A stretch of 64,000 nucleotides of DNA from Actinomadura sp. DC4. GTDB taxonomy: Bacteria > Actinomycetota > Actinomycetes > Streptosporangiales > Streptosporangiaceae. The translations under genes were made by a program, and so were the position numbers. The DNA lies in NCBI RefSeq assembly GCF_030406325.1, contig NZ_JAUEQY010000001.1:310001-374000 (forward strand). Direction: 5' to 3'. The notes beneath the pieces are model-generated. The model worked only from the letters and a program-made list of their open reading frames with translations. It had not been told where the DNA came from and did not search any database. Positions 43,201-53,200 of this stretch are shown here, in pieces. Position 1 is the first letter of the stretch. The number at the start of each line of letters is the position of its first letter.

Positions 43201-46200
43201 CAACGACCACCGGTACCTGACGCGTGAATGGCGGGACGCGACGGACCCGGCCGACCGGGCGAGCCTCGCCCGGCGGATCCGGCAGGTCGGGCAGGACCTG
43301 CGGACGGCCGGTCAGACGCCGCCGGAGCCACCGTGGGTCGGCGGCGCGGACGGGGTCCTTCCAGGACGCGAGGTCCCCACCCCGCGTACGGAGCTGATCA
43401 ACGAGGTACGGGGACTCGTCGACTCGCTGGGCGGGGACGTCGCCGCCCTGCAGGAGCGCGTGGCCACGCACACGACGAAGGCCCTGGAGGCGGATCGTGC
43501 CGCCGAGGCGGCGCGGGAGGGCGCGACGACGGCGGCCGGCCAGCAGGACCGCGGCGCGTACAAGCGCGCCCGCGACGCCATGGACCAGGTCGACTCGCAG
43601 GAGCGCGAGGGACAACGTCACCGGGCGATCGCCGACAGGTACCAGGAGGCGCTGAATGAGGCCTACAAGTCGCGGATCACCTACCGGGCGCTGCTGGCCA
43701 GCCTGGAGCGGGCGGAGGCGCAACCGCTCACGGAGGCATTGGCGCAGGTGTACGCCGACGGCGACGTGATACTCGCCACCGAGGGGCGGGACCAGTTCGC
43801 CGGGTACGAGGCGGCGCTGGAGAAGGCGCTGCCGGAGGACGTGGTGACGCCGGACGCCGTGCTCACCAGCCGGGTGCCGCTGCGGTCCGAGCTCACCGGG
43901 ACGGCCAACCGGGTGCTGGCCGACACCGGTGTCCAGCACACGTTCACCGCCGAGGGGATGGAGAACTGGATACGCGCGGAGTCCCGCAACGCGCTCTCCA
44001 GGGACGGCGCCCTGCTGCCCGTGGGCCGGGACGGGATCCGGCTGCGGGTCCGGCTGCGCCTCCGCCATCTCGTCGAGGTGCTCAATCCGGAGATGCGGCC
44101 CGCCGAGACGATCAACGGCGGCTTCACCGAGGGAGGCCAGTGGAACGGGGCCACGGCCAACCACTCGCTGAACAGCGCGTACGAGCTCGACCTGTCGAAG
44201 CTGTCCCAGCTGGTGCCCGACCTCAACCCGACGGTCACGACGATCAAGGGCGCGCTGAAGTTGTTCGGGCCGAGCATCGAGGGCGACCGCGGCAGCGGAT
44301 GGTCCGAGAGCGCGAACGACCTGTACGACGCGCGGTCCGGCACCGTGGTGAACATCAGGGACGGCCGGATGACGGTGGTCGAGGGCGTTCCCGTGTACGA
44401 GGTCTCCGTCGTGTTCCCGGACGGGCGCGAGACGGCGGCCACACGCGTGGACATGGCGGCCCACGATGACGCGACGAGCGCCCAGGTGCTGGTGTCGGAC
44501 GCCCACACGCTCCCGCCTCCCGAGAAACTCGCCCAGCTGCCTCCCGACCAGCGGCAGCGGGTGCCGCTGCCCGATCACGCGGTCACCGAGGTGCACGGGC
44601 TGGAGGACCTGTACAAGAACTCCCTGAACTCCCTCGAGGCCGAGAACGTCACGTTCAGCGACGGCGCGCGGGAACAGCTGCGCCAGATCCTCACCCGGGA
44701 GGCCAAGCTCCACCTGCAGACGATGACCGGAGAGAGAGGGCTGCCGCGCGTCATTCCCGGCGCCGACCTCGTCGTACGGCTGAAGGCCAGGGTCGACGTG
44801 AACCAGGTCGACGTGCGGGCGGCCAGCACCGTGGACTTCATGGAACGGGTCGACGTCGGCTTCATCGGGACGACCGGAAGCGAGTCGTACAACGTCTCCA
44901 CCGCCGGTTCCTCCCAGTTCCCGCTCAACCCCTTCTCCAAGCTGATCGACCTCATGCCGGGCCATGAGCACTTCGACGTCGGGCCCGCGGTCAAGCTGAC
45001 CGGATCGCGCTCGGTCACGCACACGGAGACGGTGAACGTCGGCGGAGTGGTCATCCCGGTGACGGTGGCCCGCCACGTGGGGCACACGCAGAGCGTGGTG
45101 TTCCACGAGGGCGGCGTGGTGATCGAGGCCCACTTCTACTCGCTGAAGGAGAACCGCGTACTGTCCCCAGTCGTCCAGGAGGTGTCCGGTGAGCTCCGCT
45201 TCGCGGAGTCGGACGCCCACGACTACGGGTTTCCGGTCGACGACGCGGCGATCAGGCGCGAACCCACCGGCGAGCCGGTCCGGCGCCCCGACGGCTCCGT
45301 TGTGCTGCGCGATGACCCCGTGCCCGGAGCACCGCCCGGACGCAAGGCCGGACTGCCCTCCTGGAACGGCGACGAGCCCGGCCAGCTCCGCGGGTCCGGC
45401 CATACGTGGGTGTCGAAGGTCACCGGCGTCGAGGAGAGCCTGGGCAAGATGGAGCCGACGTTCAAAAAACTCGGCATCGTGTCCCCGGTCGACGCGAACG
45501 GGCTGCCGGCGCCGGCCTCGCGGCATCCCGACCGGATGGAGCTGATCGGCCAGACCTCCGCCCGGCGCAAGCTGGAGGAGCTGCCCGGCCGGCTGCTCGC
45601 CGACTACGGGCAGGCGACGCAGGAGAGCGGCATCCCCACCGAGCTGAAACACCTGCGGCTGCACGGCACGCCCAAGACGTACCACCTCCGGACCTATGTC
45701 GAGCAGGACTTCGGCGGGTACGGGCACGAGGGAGTGGACAACGTCAAACAGGTCATCAAGCTGGGCATCGCGTCGGAGTCGAACGGAGAGACCTCCACCG
45801 AGGCCGTGACCTGGAACGGCGGCGGCGGGGTGTCCCTCACCCACAAGCCCCTCGCGCACGAGTCCGGCGCCGAAGAGGGCATCGGCGCGGACGGCGGAGG
45901 CAACCACACGTCGAGCACGAGCGAGTCCCGGACGGACATGGGGAACAACGTCGACATCTCCGAGTCGACCGGGCCGCTGTCGAAGGGCACGGTGCCGGTC
46001 ACCGTCCACCAGGTGCTGACGGACGCCGCGGGCAACGAGGTCGCGCACACCACCAGCAAGGGGTTCGCGACCATCGAGACCCCGGCCGACTGGCTGCCGG
46101 AGGACAACCCCGAGATCCCGCTCGCCCACCCGGCGTCCATCGGGCCCGCGCAGCGGACCTCCGACAAGGTGCTCGACCGGGCGACGGCGCAGGAGATGGA

Positions 46201-49111
46201 CGTCGGTGACATCCTCAAACAGGTGCGGGACAAGCTGCCCGAGGGGATGCGGCTGCCCGGCGGCGTCAGGTCGTTCCTGAGCGAGAAGGGCCTGCGCACG
46301 CACATGGACGAGTGGCGGGGACACGGTTACGAGACGTCCGTCTTGATCGACCCGAACGGCCTGCAGCCCCGGCGGCTGACGCTCGTGGTCAAGGGCGTCG
46401 TGGGGCCGTCGGAGTTCGTCCAGGCCGTCGACCTGGTGGACGGCAAGATCAACCTGACGATCGAGGGTGCGACGTCCACGGAGAGCCGGTCGGGCGGCTG
46501 GAAGGCGACCGGCTCGGCCGGCGGGGCCGCCCACCACGGCGCCGACGGCGCCCGGACCGACGGCGGCAGCGGCGACGTCTACAAGGGGAAGAGCACCTCG
46601 ACCTCGACCTCGGAAAGCGAGAGCTCAGGCCGGGAGCGACTGACGATCCGGGTCGACCCGAAGCTCATCCACCGCGCCGTCGCGTACCTGGACGTCGAGA
46701 TCCGCGACCCGGCCACGGGCACGAGCGAGCACGTGACCGTGAACGCCCCGATGATCCACACGGTGCCGGAGAGCGCGGCTCTCGACCTGCACTCGCGGGG
46801 TGAGATGCCCCTGCCGCTGCATCACATGGCCGACGTGATGCAGCGCTTCCTGGACGGCAACCTGCTCACCGACCAGAGAACGGTCGCCCGCCTGGTCGCT
46901 CCCTACCTCGCGCGCGTCGCCGAGGCGGCGCACAACAACGAGCCACTGCCCAGGCTCGCCGCCGGCCACACGCCGGAGGCCTTCTTCGACAAGGTGCTGG
47001 CGCAGGCGGACGTCGGTACGGACCCGGGCCACGGCGCGGCCGAGCAGCGCGCGGGCCGCGAACTTCCCCCGGCCGAGGCCCTGGCGCCGCTGGAACAACC
47101 GGTGGCGGTGGCCGACCAGTATCAGCACTCCATCGCCACGAGCCTGTTCGACGAGCTCGAGCTCACCGGGCCGGACGGAACCCCGATGAAGATCATCGAC
47201 GGGGTACGGCAGGCGACGCAGGAGCGCTCGCCGGCGGCCTGGCAGCACGATCCGAGCATCCGGCAGCGCCTGAACACCGTGCTCGGCCTCCCGCGCTGGG
47301 AGGGCTTCGCCGACGGCATGCTCGATCCCGGGGGGTTCGACCGGGACCTGCGCGTACGCGTCGACGCCGACGGCCGCAGCGAGGTCCTCAGCGTGCGGGC
47401 CCAGATGGAGTTCGGTGACGACGCGGTCGTGATCGGCACCACCGATCACGTGGTGCCGATCTTCCAGGACTACGGCTACAGGGGCGGAAACAGGGTCGAG
47501 TCCTCCAGCGGCGTCGTCGGCGGCGACCTCGGTGGCGCGGACGGCTCGGCCGGGCCCGGCGCTGACGGGTCGGTCGGTACCGCGAAGAACCTGTCCGTCG
47601 GCGGGACCGACGGGCACATGCTGACCCGGTTGAAGCGGCTGCGCTGGTTCGACGCCGCGGCCGCGAACGCCCAGGCGAAGGGCACGGTCAGCGTCAGGCA
47701 GTCGGTCACGGTCAAGATCACGGTCGACCAGCTGCCGCTCCTGCCGGGAACGACGAAGGTCGACGGGTCCCACACCCCGCGGCCCGTCACGGTCGAGCTG
47801 ACGGGGCACGTGGTCCGCATGATGCCCGCCCGTACGGTCCGGCCCGTGGAGGCGCCCTCCACCGGGGCCGAGCTCGCTCCGGCGTCCGGGCACCAGGACC
47901 CGCTCCCGGTCCCCGACTCGCGGCCCATCAAGATTCCCGGGAGCCGGTACTACGTGGAGTGGGTCGAGGGGTCCCTCGCCCACGAGGTCATGCACGAGAC
48001 CTTCGTCGACCTGCTCGGCGAGGGGTCCGACCGTGTGGTCGCCCGGGAGCTCGCGCGCAAGTGGTCCGCGCTGGCGCGGCACTCGCCGTACAACTTCGAG
48101 CGGATGGCCGGAGAAGCCGGCTATCCGATCCGGATCAGGTTCGGGAGCCGCGAGGCCACCGTGGTGGTCCACCTCGACATGTCCGACCTGCGCGTCGGCG
48201 ACGTCGGCGGCGCCGAGATCAGCGAGGTCGACCGGTCGGAGCACACGACCGCCTGGTCCGCCTCGGTCGGGCACGTGTCCCCGCTGAGCCGCAGCGTGGA
48301 GGTCAAGGACGGCGTCACCGGGCTCGGGACCAAGCAGAGCAGCGGCGCCCAGGCGTCCGAGTCCGTCTCCGACAACAGCGGCGCCCGCATCGAGACCAGC
48401 CGGTTCAGCGAGGTGAACCGGGCCCCGACGGTCCAGGCCGAGGCCGCCTTCCGCATGGACTTCACGTCGGGGCGCCGCGAGGTCCACCACGTCGCGCACG
48501 GCGAGGTGTACCTGACCATGGCCGGACCCGAGCTCGACGCCGCGCGTGCCGCGCAGGAGGCCGGTGACCCACGCGGGGCGACCTGGGACCTCGGCACCGG
48601 GCACGACGACGGCTGGCGTCCGTTCACCCGGGAGAAGTGGAACGTCGTCGACGCCGACCCGGCCAGGCCGTCGGCCGCGCTCACCCAGGCGCTCATGGAG
48701 GCCCGGCTGGCCAACCGCGAGATCCGCATCGAGGTCCGCACGGAGGGCGGCGAGCCCCACCGCTACCGTGCGCTGCCGGACGGCACGCTGCTCAACGGGG
48801 ACGGCTGGACCGACGGCGGGTTCGCCAACGCCTTCCAGGGCCTGCACGAGACGCTCCGGGCCCTGGCCGACCAGCATGGGTTGAACCTGCGCCAGGTGTT
48901 CGAGCGGTCGCCGGTGGACGGGACCCTGGCCGACAAGGTCCGCGCGGAGCTCATGAACCGCGGCGTCACCCTCCCCCCGGAGGCCGGAGGCAGACGGCCC
49001 TCGGACTTCCTCGACCGCGGCCCGCACGGTCCGTGGCGAGGCGGCCTCCCGGGCGAGGGCATCTCCGCCGGCGGTGGCTTCGGCGGTGGCTTCGGCGGCG
49101 GGGGAGGCTGA
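40289..49111 (+). CDS. Giant WXG100-like/CpnT-N-terminal protein with repeated beta modules
   Basis: The product has 2940 residues. Residues 1-110 form a WXG100-like helical hairpin (W45-G46-x-D48 in ACWGSDEIGRAFF); residues to about 430 resemble the CpnT-type N-terminal domain, with a hydrophobic hairpin-like stretch near 249-315. A Pro-rich linker (430-640) precedes helical regions (640-1250). From about 1250 to 2735 I see six degenerate modules, each with an R-V-rich strand, a Ser/Gly-rich stretch of 70-130 residues and a closing V-x-V-x-V strand pair. The C-terminus is Gly-rich and no toxin domain is recognised. There is no Sec signal; export by a type VII system is inference. ATG 40289 has GGAGAG 9 bases upstream. 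Residues 1-505 are closely similar to the second giant protein. Confidence 0.8.
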   Translation: MTAAGYEARPDTWVSSGRGVVGTSESLGLAVDALCHGLAGAGACWGSDEIGRAFFNGGGENAGYGASRDSVLAGLADMVNLVRATGGLLIVSGHTYRVAEEASTIGSALPEGADSGAKAASHPYSLPLVTEGFPHSDPAPSGLMAMLRFMESLVGGCEWPDGSLDGLMTMVRAWRTAAYAVRSAAEEIGGHARVVTANNAGQATQSFASFAAALQGGGDAGGLSWLATACDGLADAVQNLIRQKNAARMQFVLSLEFLLATWALAAALSLVTGGGSVAAATATTQAEGFALKAFLRSVAKAVLAGMWFSGGLDAAGQIARIHFGLQKDFDRGEFVKALGEGAVAGGVMGAGGAWIGMGRTQLTKALSEWMSSPGLKGLGTKFLVAGTTGTAGNVAAQAAFDKGHVDWKQAAEFGFGMAGIEVAKDVGRRALTGSNPPPGETPPGHTPPGEGDRNALPSGPPAVSQDGIPNPRIYPHYSERGVGYDLEAQPGDYHWNDPTGQTAHPTTEQPPAGHIPTTELATDHPAPPAAQNIPHYDITSVGRDVPAVGTDHTAAPGPTPAVVMGMDNAAPPGGSRPNVPAVPDAATPVPARTEGPALPVRGQEGRPVAGGPDGRPVPPAELSSGTPAPATPARTPVTPRAEFAETAHRALTEARQIVAPDGLLLQDGSVRLTDRNGRTIYLPEDVLHHAEQRLTSRAADGATVERLRAEAAAWVGAEIARTGHQPPADGALDALGQLSDHSPDNVAAAAELSREVRGADPTRRPHPADHPSPADPTLRPHLNDGVARNIVERAEGLAADQAAAAHGHGPTGGVLARPEHQEALGYAEVRSALERLRPSDLGRGVTGWSWSEDGTTLHVQTEAFGTRDLQIVIAEMPESLSAMEHGAEGEPSRLTIAPWAMSREAAESGRLSPAEVRQAGEVLPQVLLHGITDTAQRAAAAEARSGQGVVRRLVSGVRSAVRNDGQVHRLFNDHRYLTREWRDATDPADRASLARRIRQVGQDLRTAGQTPPEPPWVGGADGVLPGREVPTPRTELINEVRGLVDSLGGDVAALQERVATHTTKALEADRAAEAAREGATTAAGQQDRGAYKRARDAMDQVDSQEREGQRHRAIADRYQEALNEAYKSRITYRALLASLERAEAQPLTEALAQVYADGDVILATEGRDQFAGYEAALEKALPEDVVTPDAVLTSRVPLRSELTGTANRVLADTGVQHTFTAEGMENWIRAESRNALSRDGALLPVGRDGIRLRVRLRLRHLVEVLNPEMRPAETINGGFTEGGQWNGATANHSLNSAYELDLSKLSQLVPDLNPTVTTIKGALKLFGPSIEGDRGSGWSESANDLYDARSGTVVNIRDGRMTVVEGVPVYEVSVVFPDGRETAATRVDMAAHDDATSAQVLVSDAHTLPPPEKLAQLPPDQRQRVPLPDHAVTEVHGLEDLYKNSLNSLEAENVTFSDGAREQLRQILTREAKLHLQTMTGERGLPRVIPGADLVVRLKARVDVNQVDVRAASTVDFMERVDVGFIGTTGSESYNVSTAGSSQFPLNPFSKLIDLMPGHEHFDVGPAVKLTGSRSVTHTETVNVGGVVIPVTVARHVGHTQSVVFHEGGVVIEAHFYSLKENRVLSPVVQEVSGELRFAESDAHDYGFPVDDAAIRREPTGEPVRRPDGSVVLRDDPVPGAPPGRKAGLPSWNGDEPGQLRGSGHTWVSKVTGVEESLGKMEPTFKKLGIVSPVDANGLPAPASRHPDRMELIGQTSARRKLEELPGRLLADYGQATQESGIPTELKHLRLHGTPKTYHLRTYVEQDFGGYGHEGVDNVKQVIKLGIASESNGETSTEAVTWNGGGGVSLTHKPLAHESGAEEGIGADGGGNHTSSTSESRTDMGNNVDISESTGPLSKGTVPVTVHQVLTDAAGNEVAHTTSKGFATIETPADWLPEDNPEIPLAHPASIGPAQRTSDKVLDRATAQEMDVGDILKQVRDKLPEGMRLPGGVRSFLSEKGLRTHMDEWRGHGYETSVLIDPNGLQPRRLTLVVKGVVGPSEFVQAVDLVDGKINLTIEGATSTESRSGGWKATGSAGGAAHHGADGARTDGGSGDVYKGKSTSTSTSESESSGRERLTIRVDPKLIHRAVAYLDVEIRDPATGTSEHVTVNAPMIHTVPESAALDLHSRGEMPLPLHHMADVMQRFLDGNLLTDQRTVARLVAPYLARVAEAAHNNEPLPRLAAGHTPEAFFDKVLAQADVGTDPGHGAAEQRAGRELPPAEALAPLEQPVAVADQYQHSIATSLFDELELTGPDGTPMKIIDGVRQATQERSPAAWQHDPSIRQRLNTVLGLPRWEGFADGMLDPGGFDRDLRVRVDADGRSEVLSVRAQMEFGDDAVVIGTTDHVVPIFQDYGYRGGNRVESSSGVVGGDLGGADGSAGPGADGSVGTAKNLSVGGTDGHMLTRLKRLRWFDAAAANAQAKGTVSVRQSVTVKITVDQLPLLPGTTKVDGSHTPRPVTVELTGHVVRMMPARTVRPVEAPSTGAELAPASGHQDPLPVPDSRPIKIPGSRYYVEWVEGSLAHEVMHETFVDLLGEGSDRVVARELARKWSALARHSPYNFERMAGEAGYPIRIRFGSREATVVVHLDMSDLRVGDVGGAEISEVDRSEHTTAWSASVGHVSPLSRSVEVKDGVTGLGTKQSSGAQASESVSDNSGARIETSRFSEVNRAPTVQAEAAFRMDFTSGRREVHHVAHGEVYLTMAGPELDAARAAQEAGDPRGATWDLGTGHDDGWRPFTREKWNVVDADPARPSAALTQALMEARLANREIRIEVRTEGGEPHRYRALPDGTLLNGDGWTDGGFANAFQGLHETLRALADQHGLNLRQVFERSPVDGTLADKVRAELMNRGVTLPPEAGGRRPSDFLDRGPHGPWRGGLPGEGISAGGGFGGGFGGGGG
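41726..41783 (+). repeat. 58-bp perfect inverted-repeat copy 1 within the giant genes
   Basis: This 58-bp segment encodes the RGVGYDLEAQPGDYHWNDP stretch and is identical, in inverse orientation, to 54972-55029. It is the best-conserved part of a much longer inverted repeat formed by the N-terminal coding halves of the two giant genes (about 40.3-41.8 kb against 56.5-54.95 kb). Confidence 0.85.
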
Positions 49112-49115
49112 TCCG

Positions 49116-49667
49116 ATGCCGTTCACGACGGCACGTACCAGAGACGAGGCGCACCTCTATCTCGACCTGCACCCGTGCGACGAATGCGGCTCGGTCGACA
49201 CGACCTGGGAGAGCGCGCTGGTCCCCGCGGACGGCGAGCTGGCCAACCGTTACGCGGGAACGTGCGGCGGCTGCGGCGTCCGGCGCGAGTTCTGGTTCGG
49301 CCTGCCGGAGCGCGGGGTGGTGCCGGCGGAGTACCCGGCGTTCGGCGGGCCGGAGCCGTCGGCTCTGCTCGACGCGGGCCAGTGGCGCTGGGTGGCCGAC
49401 CTGACCGCCGGCAACGTGCCCGAGGACGACCCGGCCGAGGCGCGGCGCTCACTGGCGATCGCCCGCGCGGCCGTCGAGGAGGTCCTGAAGTTCGTCCCGC
49501 CCGGCGCGGACGCGGTGCCGGGCGAGGCGTTCTGGTCCGAGCAGGGGCGGCAGGTCTACGACGCCTCGCCGTCGAGGTTCGCCCTGGAGGAGTTGCTGGC
49601 GGCCCGGACGGGCTATCGTGAGCAGGCGAAAAGGTACCCGGCGGAGAAGGCGTCGAAGCGTGAGTGA
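49116..49667 (+). CDS. Small accessory protein A with zinc-ribbon-like cysteines
   Basis: The 183-residue protein begins 4 bases after the giant gene's stop, with GGGGGAGG upstream, so it is in the same operon. Residues 20-55 contain HPCDECGS and GTCGGCGV, a four-cysteine zinc-ribbon-like arrangement. The rest has LLDAGQWRWVADLTAG and helices ending in FALEELLAARTGYREQ. It is a paralogue of the next gene. I do not know the family; tight linkage to a secreted-type giant protein makes a chaperone or immunity role possible, which is inference. Confidence 0.75.
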   Translation: MPFTTARTRDEAHLYLDLHPCDECGSVDTTWESALVPADGELANRYAGTCGGCGVRREFWFGLPERGVVPAEYPAFGGPEPSALLDAGQWRWVADLTAGNVPEDDPAEARRSLAIARAAVEEVLKFVPPGADAVPGEAFWSEQGRQVYDASPSRFALEELLAARTGYREQAKRYPAEKASKRE

Positions 49668-50238
49668 GCCCGAGCGATACGCCAGGACGCTGGTCGAGGC
49701 CTACCTCTACGTCAGCCTGACGGCGTCCGCGGCCGGGATCGGCGAGGACGCGCCGCGCGACGTACACGCGGAGACGACGCTGACCGAGGGCACGGACACG
49801 TGGACCCTGCGCCACGCGGGCGCCGGCGTCGAGGTGCTCGTACGCCACGCGACCGAGGCCGAGGCGCGGCAGGACGACCTGAGGTTCGGCCCCGGCGTCT
49901 CGACGCTGATCGACGCCGGGCAGTGGCTCCAGATCGCCGCCGTGTACGCGCGCCGCGCACTGCGCGAGGGCCTGTTCTTCGCCCAGGACCCGACCGGCGA
50001 GGAACGCTTCCTGTCCATCGTGGACGGGTGGGAACTCGCCCGTGACGCGACGATCGAGGCCGCGAAGTTCCTGCCCGCCGACGGCGACGAGATCCCGGCC
50101 ACGGCGGTGTGGACACAGATGGGCACGAGCGCGCGCGAGGAGTCCCCGGAGCGGTTCGCGCGCGAGCGGATCCGGACCGACATCGCCTTCTGCGAGCAGA
50201 GCCTCGAGGACTTCCGCCGCCTGCACAGCGCACCGTAG
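49660..50238 (+). CDS. Small accessory protein B, paralogue of A without cysteines
   Basis: The 192-residue protein aligns with accessory protein A in three blocks: RTLVEAYLYVSL with RTRDEAHLYLDL, STLIDAGQWLQIA with SALLDAGQWRWVA, and KFLPADGDEIPATAVW plus ESPERFARERI with the matching C-terminal part of A. The four zinc-type cysteines of A are absent. GTG 49660 overlaps the end of gene A, and GGAGAAGG lies upstream. Its stop is only 3 bases from the stop of the convergent second giant gene, so it sits exactly between the two. Confidence 0.75.
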   Translation: MSEPERYARTLVEAYLYVSLTASAAGIGEDAPRDVHAETTLTEGTDTWTLRHAGAGVEVLVRHATEAEARQDDLRFGPGVSTLIDAGQWLQIAAVYARRALREGLFFAQDPTGEERFLSIVDGWELARDATIEAAKFLPADGDEIPATAVWTQMGTSAREESPERFARERIRTDIAFCEQSLEDFRRLHSAP

Positions 50239-50241
50239 AGG

Positions 50242-53200
50242 TCACAGGATGAAGCCCGGGTGCTCGCGGTTCAACCGCTCGACGTCCTCGGGGGACAGCC
50301 GGATGTACAGGCCCTCCGGGACGTCGAGGACCAGGTCCCTGCCCCGGCCGTGGAAGACCAGGCTGATCGCGCACCGGTAGTACGCGTTGTCGGTGCCGGC
50401 TTCCTTGTTGCGTTCGCGGATGTTGCTGTTCCGCGAGCCCGTCTCGCCGCCGGACTCCCGGCCGCGGCCCGTGCCCGAGGTGCCCTGGGGGCCTCCGAGA
50501 GGCAGCCCGGCCGACCCTCCCCCGCGGCCGGAGCGGTCCGTGGCGTGGCCACGGCCGCGCCCGGACGTCGTCATGGTCTGGGAGTAGACGCGCTGCTTGA
50601 CCGCCGCCTCGGCGACCTGGGTGGCGCGGTGGACGTTGATGCCGACGCGGATGGTGTCGCCGCCGAGGCCCGGGACCGTGTGCTCGTGCGCGAGCAGGGC
50701 CTGCAGCTGGGCGCGCATCGTGCGGGGGTTGCCGGCCTCGCCGAGGGCCACGCCCCGCGGGAGGCTGATCTCGTACCCGAGAGGACGGTCGGTCGCCAGG
50801 GGTACCGGCCCGCGTAGCTTCGGAGGCACGGCGGCCACCGGCGCCCACCGGTCGACCAGCGTGGCCGCCGGGACGGCGACCTGGTTGGCGATCTCGCTCA
50901 GCGTCGCGTTGACCGAGAGTGGCGTGACCGGGGCCGCCCATCGCGGCGCCTCGGCGACGACGGCCGTCGCACCCGGCACCGGCGTGTGCTCCGGGACGGT
51001 GACGGTCAGATGCTCGGGCACGATCAGCCGGAGGCTGCCGTCCGTGGTCCGCGTGGCCGTCGAGATGCGGCGGTGCTCGTCCCAGAACCGGCCGGCCGCG
51101 TCGTTGCCGGTCAGCTCCGCGAACCTGCGCAGCGCCTCGCGGGAGCCGCGGCGCACGTGCTCCAGCCCCGGCGGCGGCTCGTGGCTGCGGACCACCTCGA
51201 TCTCGTACCGGACCGGGTGCGTGAACTCGTGTGACGAGTCGTAGGTCTGGACCCGGTTGATGTCCTTCACCCCGGTGCCGCGGCTGTCGGAGGCGCTGGA
51301 CTGGGAGACGCGCCCGGCGGCCACCTCTCCGCCCTTGACGTTCTCGCCGGCGTAGTGGGTGTAGCGGGCGAGGGCCTTGGCGCCGCGGCCGGAACCCGTC
51401 TCGCGTACGGCGCTGTCGCCGTGGATGTGCTCGCTGCGGAGCATCAGCTTGACGTCGGGACGCTCGGCGGTGTGCGCACCGTCCGCCACGACGGCCCTGA
51501 CACGGACGCCGACGTAGTCGCTGAAGCCGTACGCGCGCTTGAGGGGAAGCCAGGTGACCACGCCGTCGCGCAGCGCCACGAGGCTCGCCGACAGGGGCTC
51601 CTCGCCGTACCGGGCGCGCAGGACCTCCATGACCGGGCTCGCGGTGATCTCCTCGCCCGGGAACAGGAGGCGCTGCTCGTGGAGCATGGCGACGATCTCC
51701 GGCAGCACCGTCGCCGCGTCGAGGCGCTCGACGTACCCGGAGGTCATCGCGAGCTCGGGCGAGACGTAGCCGCGGTGCTCGGTGACCGCGGGCACTCCGG
51801 GCGCCGGGCCCTCCAGGCCGAGGTGGCGGGCCACCTGGTCCGGGGCGACCAGGTCCATGATCTGGCTGACCCGCAGGCGGGTGGTCGGCCCCTGCTCGAC
51901 CGCGCCCTCCTTCCACCGCACCGGGGTCGTCTCCAGGACGAGGTCGCCGCGGTACCAGTGCGCGTCGTCGCCGTACGTGCCGCGGGCGACGTCCATGCCG
52001 CCCTCGTAGGAGCTCTCGTTCCGGCCGCGTTCGCCGGAGAAGGCCGCGCCGACCGTCGCCACGATCTTGTTCTCGGTCTCGGCGTCGTCGGCCTCGCGCA
52101 GGCCGGCGCGCATGCCGGCCTGGATCTGGGCCGACACCTCCGACCTGTTGCCGGTGCCGGTCACCACCCGGGAGCTCGCGTTCGTGTACTGCTCGTACTC
52201 CACTCCCGAGCCCGACCTGGTGTGCTCCAGACCGGCCACGGTGACCTTCACGTGCAGCGCCTGATGCTGCTTTCCGTGGTCCGGCATCTTGATCGTCATG
52301 CCGTCCCCCGAGGTGAGGGTGGGCAGGTGCGCCTCCAGGAACGAGGGCCGGGTGAGCTCGAGGATCTCCATCGGCACGTCCCGGCGCGTCACCGGCTCCG
52401 GCAACCCGAGCCACCCGGCGTGCGCACGGCCGACCTCCAGGGCGAGCTCGGGCATGGCGCCGATCCGCATGATGCCCGCGAGGCGGCCGTTCAGGTCGAC
52501 GACGTTGCCCGGCCGGTGCTCCAGCGGTTCGATGCGGCCGACGTCGGCCGTGCTCACCGGACGGTCCGGCAGGTGCTCCTGGGGCACGACGACCTCCGCG
52601 CTCGCGCCGTCCACCTGCCAGGACCGGTGCACGACCTCCTTGCCGCCCCGCGTGACGCGGACCTCGACGTCGATGGGCACCGCCCGCTCGAACGCGACGA
52701 CGCGCCCGGCCGTCTCGGTCCGGTAGTAGACGGTGTAGCCCGAGGCGAACACGGTCTTCTTCGTCATCCCGCCGCCCACGCCGACGTGCGCCTTGGGGAA
52801 GTCGACGCCGAACACCTTGCCGGCCTGGACGCGGGCGTTGGCGGCGGCCTCCACCCCGCCTCCGGCCGTGCTCGTCCACCCGGTGCTCACCCCGGCCCCG
52901 GCGACCCTCCGCTCGTTCACCGTCATCGGGAACTGGTCGACCCCGCGCACGGCGTCGAGGGAGCCGCGGGCCGAGACCTCGATGGAGTAGTGGCCGGCCG
53001 TCGTCCGGTAGTCGATCCCGTTGAGAAGGTGGGTGAGGTCGGCCTCCAGCGCCGGGCGGCCGAAGTGCGCGTCCAGGTCCCGCAGGACCTGGCGCAGCGC
53101 CTTCTCGTCGGGTACGGCCGCGGTGACGGCGTCGCGGAGCTCGGTGACGAGCCGCTCGCTCCCGGGCATGCGGGACAGGGTGCCCAGGCCCGGGCCGCGC

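Noticed and set aside
42011-46537. Very long open frame (about 1500 codons) on the minus strand inside the first giant gene
   Set aside because: It is an antisense shadow: GC-rich DNA with few stops. The plus-strand frame has the conserved WXG-like start, a ribosome site and normal third-position bias.
48500-49111. C-terminal toxin domain on the first giant protein
   Set aside because: I looked for nuclease, deaminase, ADP-ribosyltransferase and NAD-glycohydrolase motifs; the tail is helical and then Gly-rich, with no catalytic signature.
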